A stretch of DNA of 64,000 nt, taken from contig NZ_CP112972.1 in the NCBI RefSeq assembly GCF_026410925.1, forward strand, positions 434,001 to 498,000, in the 5' to 3' direction. The DNA is from Halovenus salina (GTDB lineage: Archaea > Halobacteriota > Halobacteria > Halobacteriales > Haloarculaceae). Numbering within the stretch: the first letter of the stretch is position 1; each line of letters opens with the position of its first letter. A program made the position numbers and the translations under genes. Below, one piece after another: positions 43,382 through 52,091 of this stretch. The notes under the pieces were generated by a model, which was not told where the DNA came from, did not search any database, and saw only the letters and a list, made by a program, of their open reading frames with translations.

Positions 43382-44437
43382 ATGAGCCAGCAACGTAACG
43401 ACCGGCCGGACGGCGACCTTCGAAACACCGGAATGTCACTGCGACACGACAGAGAGTGGGATTACGAACTCGACCGCATCGTCGAGGAAGTCGAAGAACG
43501 CGGCGCAGAGACAGTCGGACTGCAGTTCCCCGAAGGGCTCAAGCGCCGGGGTCCCGGCGTCGCCGATGACCTCCGAGAGTCCCTGCCCGACGACGTCTCG
43601 GTCATGATTTCCGGCCAGCCCTGTTACGGTGCCTGTGACCTCGATACCTATCTGATGAAACGGACCGACGTGTTCGTCCACTTCGGTCACTCCCCGATGA
43701 AGGATTCGAACAAGATTCTCTACGTCCCGCTTTTCTCCAATGTCGATGTCTTTCCGATTATCGAGGAGGCTATCGGAAACCAGCTCGCCTCCCCAGACGA
43801 AGACCCAGATGTCGGACTCGTGACGACGGCACAGCACATGAACAAGTTCGAGGAGATGCGCGAGTTCCTCGAAGACGAGGGGTACACCGTCCACACGCGC
43901 CGCGGCGACGACCGCCTGACCCACGAGGGGCAGGTGCTCGGCTGTAACTACGAATCCGCCGATATCGACGCCGACCAGGTCCTCTACGTCGGCGGCGGCA
44001 AGTTCCACCCACTCGGGCTCGCCATGGAACACCAGGACAAAAACGTCGTCATCGCCGACCCGGTCAACAACGCTGTCACCATCGCAGACGCCGAGCAGTT
44101 CCTGAAAGAGCGCTACGCCTCAGTCCACAAGGCGATGGACGCCGAGTCCTGGGGTGTCATCTTCTGTACGAAAATCGGCCAAGGCCGTTGGGAGGAGGCC
44201 CAGGAAATCGTCGACAACAACGACGACGCCTACCTCATCACGATGGACGAAATTACGCCCGACCGACTGCTGAACTTCGGGATGGACGCCTACGTTAACA
44301 CGGGCTGTCCGCGCATTACGACCGACGACGGCCCGCAGTTCCACGCGCCGATGCTCACACCCGGCGAGTACAAAATCGCTATCGGCGAGAAGCCACTCGA
44401 CGAACTCGAGTTCGACACCTTCCACGGCACCTGGTAG
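43382..44437 (+). CDS. dph2: Diphthamide biosynthesis enzyme Dph2
   Basis: A 351-residue radical enzyme for the first step of diphthamide formation on elongation factor 2. It transfers the 3-amino-3-carboxypropyl group from S-adenosylmethionine. Cluster-binding cysteines are seen in GQPCYGACD (near 83), GCNYESA (near 180) and TGCPRIT (near 300), the three conserved Cys of archaeal Dph2. PEGLKRRGP is also conserved. A ttatac stretch 30 bases upstream supports a leaderless start at 43382 rather than the longer frame. Confidence 0.93.
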   Translation: MSQQRNDRPDGDLRNTGMSLRHDREWDYELDRIVEEVEERGAETVGLQFPEGLKRRGPGVADDLRESLPDDVSVMISGQPCYGACDLDTYLMKRTDVFVHFGHSPMKDSNKILYVPLFSNVDVFPIIEEAIGNQLASPDEDPDVGLVTTAQHMNKFEEMREFLEDEGYTVHTRRGDDRLTHEGQVLGCNYESADIDADQVLYVGGGKFHPLGLAMEHQDKNVVIADPVNNAVTIADAEQFLKERYASVHKAMDAESWGVIFCTKIGQGRWEEAQEIVDNNDDAYLITMDEITPDRLLNFGMDAYVNTGCPRITTDDGPQFHAPMLTPGEYKIAIGEKPLDELEFDTFHGTW

Positions 44438-44446
44438 ACCCGCCCC

Positions 44447-45061
44447 ATGACCGGGAAACGCGAACTCGCCAGACAACTTTCTCTCGTCGCCGGCTTCGAG
44501 AATCCGACCCCCGACCTCGAACAGTACACGACGCCGGCCGAAATCGCCGCCACACTCGTCCACACCGCGGGCCTGCACGACGACATTGGCGGACGATTAG
44601 TGGTTGACCTCGGCTGTGGAACGGGGATGCTCGCGCTGGCAGGCGCTCTCGGCGGTGCCGTCGATGTCGTCGGGGTAGACCTTGACCGCGGCGCACTCGA
44701 TACGGCCCGCGAGAACGCCGATGCGACCGATACGACGGTCTCCTGGATTCAGGGAGATGTCTCTCGACTCCCGTTTTCTCTCACTCGCGAGGTGACTGTG
44801 TTGATGAATCCGCCGTTCGGTGCCCAGTCGGGAAACGAACACGCCGACCGACCGTTTCTGCGAGCGGCCGCCGATATCGCGTCTGTCTCGTACTCGATTC
44901 ACAACGCCGGAAGTGCGGCGTTCGTCGACTCCTACGCAGGCGAACACGGCGGCGAGGTGACACACGCCTTCGAGGCGACCTTCGAGTTACCTAGAACCTT
45001 CGACTTCCACGACCACGAGACCCGCAGTCTCGACGTTGAGGTCTTCCGCATCCAGTGGTAA
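44447..45061 (+). CDS. METTL5-type rRNA adenine N6-methyltransferase
   Basis: A 204-residue class I SAM methyltransferase: LEQYTTPAEIAATLVHTAG, motif I VVDLGCGTGMLALAGALGG, and the catalytic NPPFGAQSGNEHADRPFL (NPPF marks N6-adenine methylation). The order and QY-T-P-x-x-A block are those of METTL5, which methylates small-subunit rRNA. It starts ten bases after dph2, so the two are likely co-transcribed. Confidence 0.88.
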   Translation: MTGKRELARQLSLVAGFENPTPDLEQYTTPAEIAATLVHTAGLHDDIGGRLVVDLGCGTGMLALAGALGGAVDVVGVDLDRGALDTARENADATDTTVSWIQGDVSRLPFSLTREVTVLMNPPFGAQSGNEHADRPFLRAAADIASVSYSIHNAGSAAFVDSYAGEHGGEVTHAFEATFELPRTFDFHDHETRSLDVEVFRIQW

Positions 45062-45063
45062 CG

Positions 45064-47004
45064 TCACTCATGTCCTGGGTAGTCCCGCTCGAATCTATCT
45101 TCGATTTCTTCGGTGTCGAACTCAACGATGACGGGTCGCCCGTGCGGACAGGCATAGGGATTGTCACAGGAGTCGAGCCGCGAGAGCAAGTCGACAACAG
45201 AACCCTGTGTCAGTGATGTGTTCCCGGTAATCGATGGATAACACGCCAGGTCTGCCAGAAGGTCGTCGACAGCGGCCTCAACGGTGTCGGCCGCGCTCTC
45301 GCGTCCGCCGACGAACTCTGAGAGCACGTCCCGAATCAGCTCCGGACCGGCACTCTCGGCGACCATCGTCGGCACGGTCTGGACCTTGACGGTCCTGTCG
45401 CCGACCAGACGCGCCCGAAAGCCGAGCCGTGCCAGCGCGTTGGTGTGGGAATCGAACAGTTCGACCTCTCGGGCTGTCAGTTCAATATCGACGGGCTCGG
45501 CAAGTGTCTGTGTCGTCGTCTCCCCGCTAAAGGCGTTTTTCAGGCGCTCATAGTTGATGCGCTCGTCGGCCGCGTGTTGGTCGATGAGAACGAGACCGTC
45601 GTCTGTCTCGGCCACGACATACGTCTCCTCGTACTGGCCGAGGATTCGCATCGACGGCAGGCTCTCGAATCGATCGCTCTCTGCCGTTTCTGCGATGCGC
45701 GATTGTGTCCCAGAATCCTGGAACTTCCGCTCTCGCTGTGTTTCTGGCTCCACGGTATCATCCGTAGCCGTCTGGCTGGACGAAAAGTCGCCGACTGAAT
45801 CCGTCTTCCTGTTAGCCGTCGAGGTCTCTGTGTTCGGTGATTCCGCGGCGTCGTCACTGGTCTCGGATACTCGTTTCCTTCTGTCGGTACCAGGTTCGTC
45901 GTCTCTCTGCTCTGTCTCAGATTCACCCGTATCCGGCTGAATCTCAGTCTGTTCGGGTGCAGACCGGCCACGGGGGGCCTTGCTGCGGATGAGCCCTTCC
46001 TCTAACAGCGCCTGCTCGACGGCAGCTTCGACCTGGTCTTTGACCGCGTCTTCGTCGGCAAAACGGACCTCCAGCTTTCGGGGATGGACGTTTACGTCGA
46101 CCGTCGCGGGGTCGACCGAGAGAAAGAGCACGGCAAACGGGTAACGGTCCGGCGCGAGCTGGGTGTCGTAGGCATCGACGATTGCCTCGCGGACGACGCT
46201 TGCAGTCACGTACCGGCCGTTGACGAACGTCGAGAGATACTCCCGGGAGGCACGATTCGTCTCCGGGTGGCTCACCAGGCCACCTACCGAATCCAGCGGC
46301 CCTTCGGGCAGACCGTCGCCGGAAACCGAGCGCATCGCCTCGGCAACCTCGCGGCCGTAGACGGCCATCACAGCCTCCTGGAGGTCGCCGCTTCCTGTTG
46401 TGGCGAAGGTCTCCCTACCCTCGTGTTCGAGCGCAACGGCAACGTCGGGGTTTGCCAGCCCGTAACTCGTCGCGACGGTGTTGACGTGGTCGAACTCGGT
46501 TGAGGGCTGTTTGAGGTACTTCCGGCGGGCGGGGACGTTATAGAAGAGGTCCTCAATTTCGACGGTCGTTCCGGGCGGGTGGCCTGCGGGCCTGACCGCT
46601 GTCACCTCGCCGCCTTCGACGGTGAGTTCGGTCGCCTCGCCACCTGTCCTCGGGCGTGTCGTAATTGTCAGCCGCGAGACAGCCCCGATTGCGTGGAGTG
46701 CCTCACCTCTGAACCCGAGGGTTGCTACGCCGGATTCAAGGTCGTCGATGTCGCGAATCTTGCTCGTCGTGTGTTTCTCGACGGCGCGTTCGAGTTCGTC
46801 CCGCTCCATCCCGTATCCGTCGTCGCGTACGCTAATACCGTCGATACCGCCGTTCTCGACGGCGACAGTCACCCGGGAAGCGTCGGCGTCGATGCTGTTC
46901 TCGACGAGTTCCTTGACCACCGAGGCCGGACGCTCGACGACTTCACCCGCGGCGATGCGCTCGACGGTCTGGGGGTCGAGTTCCCGTATCTCCGAGGCCG
47001 TCAT
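45064..47004 (-). CDS. mutL: DNA mismatch repair protein MutL
   Basis: A 646-residue MutL. GHKL ATPase motifs: ELVENSIDADA, DDGYGM, LGFRGEAL. A 140-residue low-complexity linker (about 340-480) precedes the C-terminal domain with the endonuclease motif DQHAADERINYE and ACPHGRP near the end. It should nick the daughter strand in MutS-directed repair. mutS is not in the window on the downstream side seen. It converges with the METTL5 gene and diverges from the FKBP gene. Confidence 0.96.
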   Translation of the reverse strand: MTASEIRELDPQTVERIAAGEVVERPASVVKELVENSIDADASRVTVAVENGGIDGISVRDDGYGMERDELERAVEKHTTSKIRDIDDLESGVATLGFRGEALHAIGAVSRLTITTRPRTGGEATELTVEGGEVTAVRPAGHPPGTTVEIEDLFYNVPARRKYLKQPSTEFDHVNTVATSYGLANPDVAVALEHEGRETFATTGSGDLQEAVMAVYGREVAEAMRSVSGDGLPEGPLDSVGGLVSHPETNRASREYLSTFVNGRYVTASVVREAIVDAYDTQLAPDRYPFAVLFLSVDPATVDVNVHPRKLEVRFADEDAVKDQVEAAVEQALLEEGLIRSKAPRGRSAPEQTEIQPDTGESETEQRDDEPGTDRRKRVSETSDDAAESPNTETSTANRKTDSVGDFSSSQTATDDTVEPETQRERKFQDSGTQSRIAETAESDRFESLPSMRILGQYEETYVVAETDDGLVLIDQHAADERINYERLKNAFSGETTTQTLAEPVDIELTAREVELFDSHTNALARLGFRARLVGDRTVKVQTVPTMVAESAGPELIRDVLSEFVGGRESAADTVEAAVDDLLADLACYPSITGNTSLTQGSVVDLLSRLDSCDNPYACPHGRPVIVEFDTEEIEDRFERDYPGHE

Positions 47005-47081
47005 CTACGGTCTGTACCGGAGCGAGCAACTTGACTCCAGCGACCGACAGCCTAACCAATCCGGGTCTCTGATGAGCAGGT

Positions 47082-47552
47082 ATGCCAATCACTGAAGGCG
47101 ACTCAGTCACGATATCGTACGTCGGCCGACTCGATGACGGAACTGTCTTCGACACATCCGACGAAGAACTGGCCCGCGAGGCTGGCGTCAACGAGGCGTA
47201 TCCCGAACGGAGTTTCAAACCGCTGGAGGTAAAGCTGGGGAGTGACCGAGTCATCGAGGGACTCGCGGAGGAACTCGTCGGCATGGAGGTCGGCGACGAG
47301 AAGACGCTCACGATTCCGCCCGAGAAAGCCTACGGGCCACACACAGAGGACCGTGTCGCCGAGTACGACAGAGCTGATTTCGAAGAGATGATTGGCGACC
47401 GCGAACTCGCCGAAGGGTTCGAGGTCGAAACGAACGACGGACTCCCGGGTGAGGTCGTCGACTTCGACGCTGGGACGGTGACCGTAGACTTCAACCACGA
47501 ACTCGCCGGCGAAACCCTCACGTTCGAAATCGAAGTTCTCAACGCCGAATAA
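47082..47552 (+). CDS. FKBP-type peptidyl-prolyl isomerase, SlyD-like
   Basis: A 156-residue protein. DSVTISYVGRLDDGTVFDTS and VIEGLAEELVGMEVGDEKTLTIPPEKAYG are the FKBP core; the insert-in-flap domain lies between (about 85-135) and VDFNHELAGETLTFEIEV closes the fold. It assists protein folding in the cytoplasm; no His-rich nickel tail is present. Confidence 0.92.
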   Translation: MPITEGDSVTISYVGRLDDGTVFDTSDEELAREAGVNEAYPERSFKPLEVKLGSDRVIEGLAEELVGMEVGDEKTLTIPPEKAYGPHTEDRVAEYDRADFEEMIGDRELAEGFEVETNDGLPGEVVDFDAGTVTVDFNHELAGETLTFEIEVLNAE

Positions 47553-47557
47553 CGGCC

Positions 47558-48331
47558 CTACCGCATTCCTGGCGGCGGCCCGTCGTCGTCGAGGTCGTCG
47601 TCGTACTCGACGTCGAGACCGACATCCTCGCGCTTTTTCTGTGCGGCCCGAATCTCGCGGAGATAGTATATCGCGCCGCCACCACCCAGCAACAGCGCGA
47701 TGCCCCCGATTCCCCCGAACAGATAGAGGTCGCGGACGAGATAATACCGAACCGAGAGACTTCCGCCGTCGATATCGTCGTAATACAGCGTCATCTGGTC
47801 GTCCTCGACGGTGGACTCGTCGGGGTCGGGGCTGGTCTGTGAGAGAAGCGGAATCCCAACCCGGGAGGAGTTAGAGAGCCGCACTTCGTGAGAACCCTCG
47901 ACGACGACGGGCACGCTCCACTGTTTGCCGCTTCTCGACTCCGTCCAGGCGACTGTGCCGTTGTCCGCCGGCAGCACGATTTCTGTCTCCTCGGACCCTC
48001 GGTTCGCCGTCAGTCCCGGGTGTGTCGCGTTCACGACGGTCCCGTTCAGGAACCGGAACTTCAGGTCGCCAACCGAGACGGACTGGTCGCCACGGAACGC
48101 AGTCGACTGGTACACCTCGAGTGAGCTTCGGTTGTGGACGTTGGCAACTGCGGCGAACGAATCAGACGACACCGACAGGTCGTAGGTTGCGTTTGCCGTC
48201 GTGTTCCAGTCGTACTCTTGATCGCCCAACAGGTCGTCCTCGTCTAAATCGCCGCCGCCACCGAGTATCGAACACCCTGAGAGGAAGACGAGCGCTGCGA
48301 CCGCGACGGTAGCGAGGACGCGCCTGTTCAT
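47558..48331 (-). CDS. DUF5803 lipoprotein with C-terminal membrane helix
   Basis: A 257-residue protein: signal with lipobox (VAALVFLSGC, Cys near 20), an exported beta-rich domain with several N-glycosylation sequons, and a transmembrane helix (YLFGGIGGIALLLGGGGAIYYL) followed by a charged cytoplasmic tail. It matches the haloarchaeal DUF5803 family. The ATGA overlap with the DUF2110 gene indicates co-translation. Confidence 0.8.
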   Translation of the reverse strand: MNRRVLATVAVAALVFLSGCSILGGGGDLDEDDLLGDQEYDWNTTANATYDLSVSSDSFAAVANVHNRSSLEVYQSTAFRGDQSVSVGDLKFRFLNGTVVNATHPGLTANRGSEETEIVLPADNGTVAWTESRSGKQWSVPVVVEGSHEVRLSNSSRVGIPLLSQTSPDPDESTVEDDQMTLYYDDIDGGSLSVRYYLVRDLYLFGGIGGIALLLGGGGAIYYLREIRAAQKKREDVGLDVEYDDDLDDDGPPPGMR

Positions 48332-48993
48332 GGGACGACACAGAGCAGCTCCGCCCGGAGGTAGTCGCCGACGCTTGCGAGCAACCCTGGCGGGTCCGTG
48401 TTCGGCTTGCAGACGATGCTCTGTTCAAGCAGTCCCAGACGCTCGACGGTGACGATGTCTTCTGCGTGACCGGCTCTGTTGACCGTTGCTCGCACTTCTG
48501 CTCGTGTTGCGCTGTTGACGTTGAGCCGACCGTCGCCACGCGTCCACTCGTAGAGAGTGTCTTGTGTCTCGGCTGCCAGGCTCGGTGGGTCACCGTAGAC
48601 GAACCGCAGCGGGGTGTGCTGGACGAGTCCGAACCGGGTTCGAATCTGCTCGGGCGTTCCCTGTCCAAGCCCCAGCTCGCCGCGGGGAATCCGAATTTCT
48701 CTGCCGGCGTCGAGAACGAACCCGTCGTCGTCCCAGCCTTCGAGGGTGCCGACATATGTCTCACCCTTCTCGAAGTGTGGCGTAATCTCTCCCCAGCGAG
48801 ACCGCAGGAGGTTCCGGGCCGCCGTCGCGTCGGGCCCTTCAAGCGTGACAGACGGGAATCCGTCCTCGCGCAGTCCCATATCGCTCTCGACATCGAGGTC
48901 GCCGATGTCGTCGGCAATCATCGACGACAGCGAGTCGAGCGTTCGCTCTCGCGCGTCACCGTCGACGTAACATTTGGCCGCCAGCACTACCAT
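48328..48993 (-). CDS. DUF2110 family protein
   Basis: A 221-residue soluble protein conserved in archaea (MVVLAAKCYVDGDARERTLDSL...). The middle segment (YVGTLEGWDDDGFVLDAGREIRIPRGELGLGQGTPEQIRTRFGLVQ) looks like an S1/OB-type strand set, suggesting RNA binding; function is not established. It lies between TFE and DUF5803 in one minus-strand run. Confidence 0.85.
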   Translation of the reverse strand: MVVLAAKCYVDGDARERTLDSLSSMIADDIGDLDVESDMGLREDGFPSVTLEGPDATAARNLLRSRWGEITPHFEKGETYVGTLEGWDDDGFVLDAGREIRIPRGELGLGQGTPEQIRTRFGLVQHTPLRFVYGDPPSLAAETQDTLYEWTRGDGRLNVNSATRAEVRATVNRAGHAEDIVTVERLGLLEQSIVCKPNTDPPGLLASVGDYLRAELLCVVP

Positions 48994-49018
48994 CGTCGTT
49001 CCTCAAATATTACAGCCA

Positions 49019-49552
49019 TCAGCCCTCGATTTCCGCGGTTTCGACGTTTAGTTCGTCCCGGAGCTCCTCGATGCGGGTCTCCATCGCGTCGACGAGGCGG
49101 GTGTTCTCCATTGCGTCGACCGGTGAGCCACATTCGGGGCACTCGAAGCCAAACTCCATGGCCTCATTGAACTCGAAGCGAATCCCACACCGCTCACAGA
49201 GATAGAACTCGTTGTCTCCCTCGTACTCGTAGCGGTCTTCGAGCGCGGCCAACAGGCGGTGCATCTCGGTTTCGAGCTGTTCGGGAATCTTCTCGTACTC
49301 GAAGGTCCAGAGATACGTCAGCCAGCCCGAATCCTCGTCTCGGAGCCGCCGATAGCTCGCCAGGTCGTTCTCGTAGAGAATAAACAGTGCCCGGCGAACG
49401 TCGTTCAACTCAAGTCCCAGCTCCTCGGCCAGTTCCTCGTCTGTCACCTCGCCGTCCGGGGGTGCCGCTGCGACGGGCATCCCCTTCGGACCGACGAGTT
49501 CGTGGAGGTACTTCTGTATGACTGGGTCTTCCAGTAACGCCTCAAAAGCCAT
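49019..49552 (-). CDS. tfe: Transcription initiation factor TFE (TFIIE-alpha homolog)
   Basis: A 177-residue protein. The extended winged helix (residues 1-90, with VTDEELAEELGLELNDVRRALFILYENDLASYRR) is followed by a zinc ribbon FYLCERCGIRFEFNEAMEFG and ECPECG (four Cys near 120-145) and a C-terminal coiled helix. It stabilises the open promoter complex of RNA polymerase. The ATG at 49552 fits the family; the frame is open upstream but overlaps other genes. Confidence 0.95.
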   Translation of the reverse strand: MAFEALLEDPVIQKYLHELVGPKGMPVAAAPPDGEVTDEELAEELGLELNDVRRALFILYENDLASYRRLRDEDSGWLTYLWTFEYEKIPEQLETEMHRLLAALEDRYEYEGDNEFYLCERCGIRFEFNEAMEFGFECPECGSPVDAMENTRLVDAMETRIEELRDELNVETAEIEG

Positions 49553-49619
49553 TACGAGAAGGTGGGGGAGACAACTGGTTAAATCCATCGGAAGGCCCGT
49601 TCCCGGCGTCCGCGTCCGG

Positions 49620-51305
49620 CTACACAAGGTCGCTGGAGTCGAGATGCTCGTACAACACGGGGTGTAACAGGCCGTTCGAGCCAAGAAGCGACCGCCGCTC
49701 GTCGACGCCGAACTTGACGGTGTACGGTTCGTTGTAGCGGTCGGTGACTGTCGCCCCCGCAGCCCGGGCGATGACCAGGCCGGCCGCCACGTCCCAGGGA
49801 TAGGTGTCGTACTCCCAGACAGCGTCTGCACTGCCGTTTGCGAGATAACAAAGGTTTAGGGCCGCCGATCCGAGCGACCGGACTCCCTGTGTCTGCTCGT
49901 AGAAGTGGGTGAGAAAGCCGCCGTCGGGGTCGTATCCCGACAGCAGCATACTCTCGTCGAGTGAGTCTCGGTCCGTGGTCACGACTTTCGTCTCGCCCTT
50001 GTAGGCGTCACCGCCCTCGATGGCGTGGAAGGTCTCGTCTGTCTCGGGGACATAGACGACACCCAGGACCGGCGTTCCCTCCTCCAGCAGGGCAATCGAG
50101 ACGGAGTACTGTGGGTTGCCGTGGGCGAAGTTGCCGGTCCCGTCGACGGGGTCGATAACCCACTTGTAGGGGCTCGACCCCTCGATGAACTCACTCTCCT
50201 CAGAGAAGATGCTGTGGTCGGGGAACTCGTTTTCGATGACCGTGGTGATGATGCGGTTGGCGCGGTGGTCGGCCTCTGTGACGATATCTGATTTGTTACT
50301 CTTGTAGGTGATGTCCTCGACCCGGCCGTGGAGTTCCCGCAGCGGCTCGCCGACGCTCTCTGCGGCCTCGATAGCGATGTCGCGGGCGTGTTCGAGAAAT
50401 GTCGGCTCTTTGGGCGGAATATCCTCCGAAAGCAACTCGCGAGGGCCGTCGTCGGTGTCTCGGAGGCCCCAGCCGAGCTTTTCCGTTATCGCGGTCATGA
50501 ACTGGTCGTCGTAGCTCGTCCGCACGACGTGGGCCTTCTCGTCGGCCCCCGTGATGTGGACGACACTCTCTTCGCTCAGTATCTTCTGTGCCCGTCCGCC
50601 GTCGACGAGGAGACTCGCCTGGCCGCGGGTGACGATTTCGATCTCCGTCGAGGCCGCCATCACCAGCGGCCGCGAGCCGAGACGGTGGGTGTGAAGCGGG
50701 ACAATCTGGAGCGAGTGATTGTCGCCTGGCATGTGAATTGGGCCACCGGCCGACAGCGAGAGTCCAGTCGAGCCCGTCGGCGTGGAGACAGCAACGCCGT
50801 TGCCCTCGTACTGGCCGACGTACTCGTCGTCCGCGAACACTTCGAGGCGTGTGACCTTGCGGTCGAAGGGGTTCTCAGGAGGGACTCGTTCGACGGTCAC
50901 CTCGTTGATGCCGGTGGTGTCCAGTCCGCTCGACTCGACGTGGAGCTTCTGGCGGCTATCGACGGTTGCCCGGCCGCGAATCACCTCCTCTAGCGCAGCC
51001 TCGATGTCGTCGGTCTCGACTCTGGCGAGAAAGGAGAGGGTGCCGGCGTTGACGCCGAGCTGTGGAATTCCGTAGGTTGTGAACTGCTTGATACCTTCGA
51101 GAAAGGTCCCGTCGCCGCCGAGTGTGATACCCAGCGTCGGCGCGTCGGGCTCGTAGACGTCGCCGATGTCGTTTCCGATATCGACCACAGACACGTCGAT
51201 GCCGTGCTCGTCTGCCCACTCACGGATTCGGTCCAGTCCCTCGCCACAGTCGGGGCTGGCCAGTACAATGAGCCTGTCTGTCGTCGCGAGCCTCCGCCCA
51301 TGCAT
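49620..51305 (-). CDS. Fused NAD kinase and inositol-monophosphatase-family phosphatase
   Basis: A 561-residue fusion. Residues 1-290 are an NAD kinase: TLGITLGGDGTFLEG, GVNAGTLSFLA, NEVTVER and STPTGSTG. Residues 300-561 are an IMPase/NADP-phosphatase-type domain: FSEESEFIEG, DPVDGTGNFAHGNPQYS and WEYDTYPWDVAAG, with the metal-binding Asp residues present. NADP synthesis and breakdown (or another sugar-phosphate phosphatase role) would be combined in one chain. MJ0917 of Methanocaldococcus has the same two domains in the reverse order. Confidence 0.9.
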   Translation of the reverse strand: MHGRRLATTDRLIVLASPDCGEGLDRIREWADEHGIDVSVVDIGNDIGDVYEPDAPTLGITLGGDGTFLEGIKQFTTYGIPQLGVNAGTLSFLARVETDDIEAALEEVIRGRATVDSRQKLHVESSGLDTTGINEVTVERVPPENPFDRKVTRLEVFADDEYVGQYEGNGVAVSTPTGSTGLSLSAGGPIHMPGDNHSLQIVPLHTHRLGSRPLVMAASTEIEIVTRGQASLLVDGGRAQKILSEESVVHITGADEKAHVVRTSYDDQFMTAITEKLGWGLRDTDDGPRELLSEDIPPKEPTFLEHARDIAIEAAESVGEPLRELHGRVEDITYKSNKSDIVTEADHRANRIITTVIENEFPDHSIFSEESEFIEGSSPYKWVIDPVDGTGNFAHGNPQYSVSIALLEEGTPVLGVVYVPETDETFHAIEGGDAYKGETKVVTTDRDSLDESMLLSGYDPDGGFLTHFYEQTQGVRSLGSAALNLCYLANGSADAVWEYDTYPWDVAAGLVIARAAGATVTDRYNEPYTVKFGVDERRSLLGSNGLLHPVLYEHLDSSDLV

Positions 51306-51356
51306 TGCCTGCAGTGAGGGCTGGGTCGCGTTTAACGGTTGTCCCTTCCGGCGGTG

Positions 51357-52052
51357 TCAGTTTGCTTCGGCGGCCGCCCGGGCGCTCGCAACGTCGGTGA
51401 AGCGCTCGAACAACTGCTTTGCCTCACAGGCCTTTCCGTGGGTCCTCTCATCGATACCATCGAGGACCTCCTCGACTTTCGCCTCGGGGACGTTCTCTTT
51501 GCCCTCGGTCACCTCGCGTGCGGTCTGCTGGTCGTACTCGGGGTGGAACTGGACGGCGTAGACCGAGTCGGTCTCGAACCCCTGGATGCCATACTCGTTT
51601 TCGGCGGTTCGGCGGGCACCCTCTGGCAACGAGACGACTCTGTCCGAGTGTGTCTCGAAGACGGTGAACTCCGCTTGCAGGTCGTCGAGAATCGTCGACT
51701 CGCCGGTCCGGGTGACCGTCGTGTATCCGAGTTCGTACTCGTCCATCCCCTCCACCTCGCCACCGAGAACGTGAGCGAGGAACTGGTGGCCGAAACAGAC
51801 TCCCAGTGCTGGAATCTCTCTGTCGAGGGCCTCGGCGACCCACGGTTCGAGATCGTCTATCCACTCCTCGTCCCAGTAGACAGACGCCCGTGACCCGGTG
51901 ACGACCAGCCCGTCGATATCGAACGTCTCCGGGATATCGCCGTCCGTGACGTTGTACTCGACGAGGTCGGCGTCGAGTTCCCGCCTGAAGTTCCGTCGCG
52001 TGTTGTAGGGCTCGTATGCCGCGTTCAACAGCGCAATCCGAGGTCGTGTCAT
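51357..52052 (-). CDS. Class I glutamine amidotransferase
   Basis: A 231-residue GATase. The nucleophile is in PALGVCFGHQFLAHVLGG (Cys near 86), with His-Glu of VQFHPEYD near 167. It is of the stand-alone type similar to GuaA glutaminase domains and gamma-glutamyl hydrolases. A partner synthetase is not evident nearby. Start MTRPRIALLNAAYEPYN. Confidence 0.85.
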   Translation of the reverse strand: MTRPRIALLNAAYEPYNTRRNFRRELDADLVEYNVTDGDIPETFDIDGLVVTGSRASVYWDEEWIDDLEPWVAEALDREIPALGVCFGHQFLAHVLGGEVEGMDEYELGYTTVTRTGESTILDDLQAEFTVFETHSDRVVSLPEGARRTAENEYGIQGFETDSVYAVQFHPEYDQQTAREVTEGKENVPEAKVEEVLDGIDERTHGKACEAKQLFERFTDVASARAAAEAN

Positions 52053-52091
52053 TGTCCCTGATTACCGGTCGAGACGCAAAAACCTACCCGC

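Noticed and set aside
45064-47004. A mutS gene partnering mutL
   Set aside because: Neighbouring genes on both sides are METTL5-type and FKBP; no MutS motif is present in the window.
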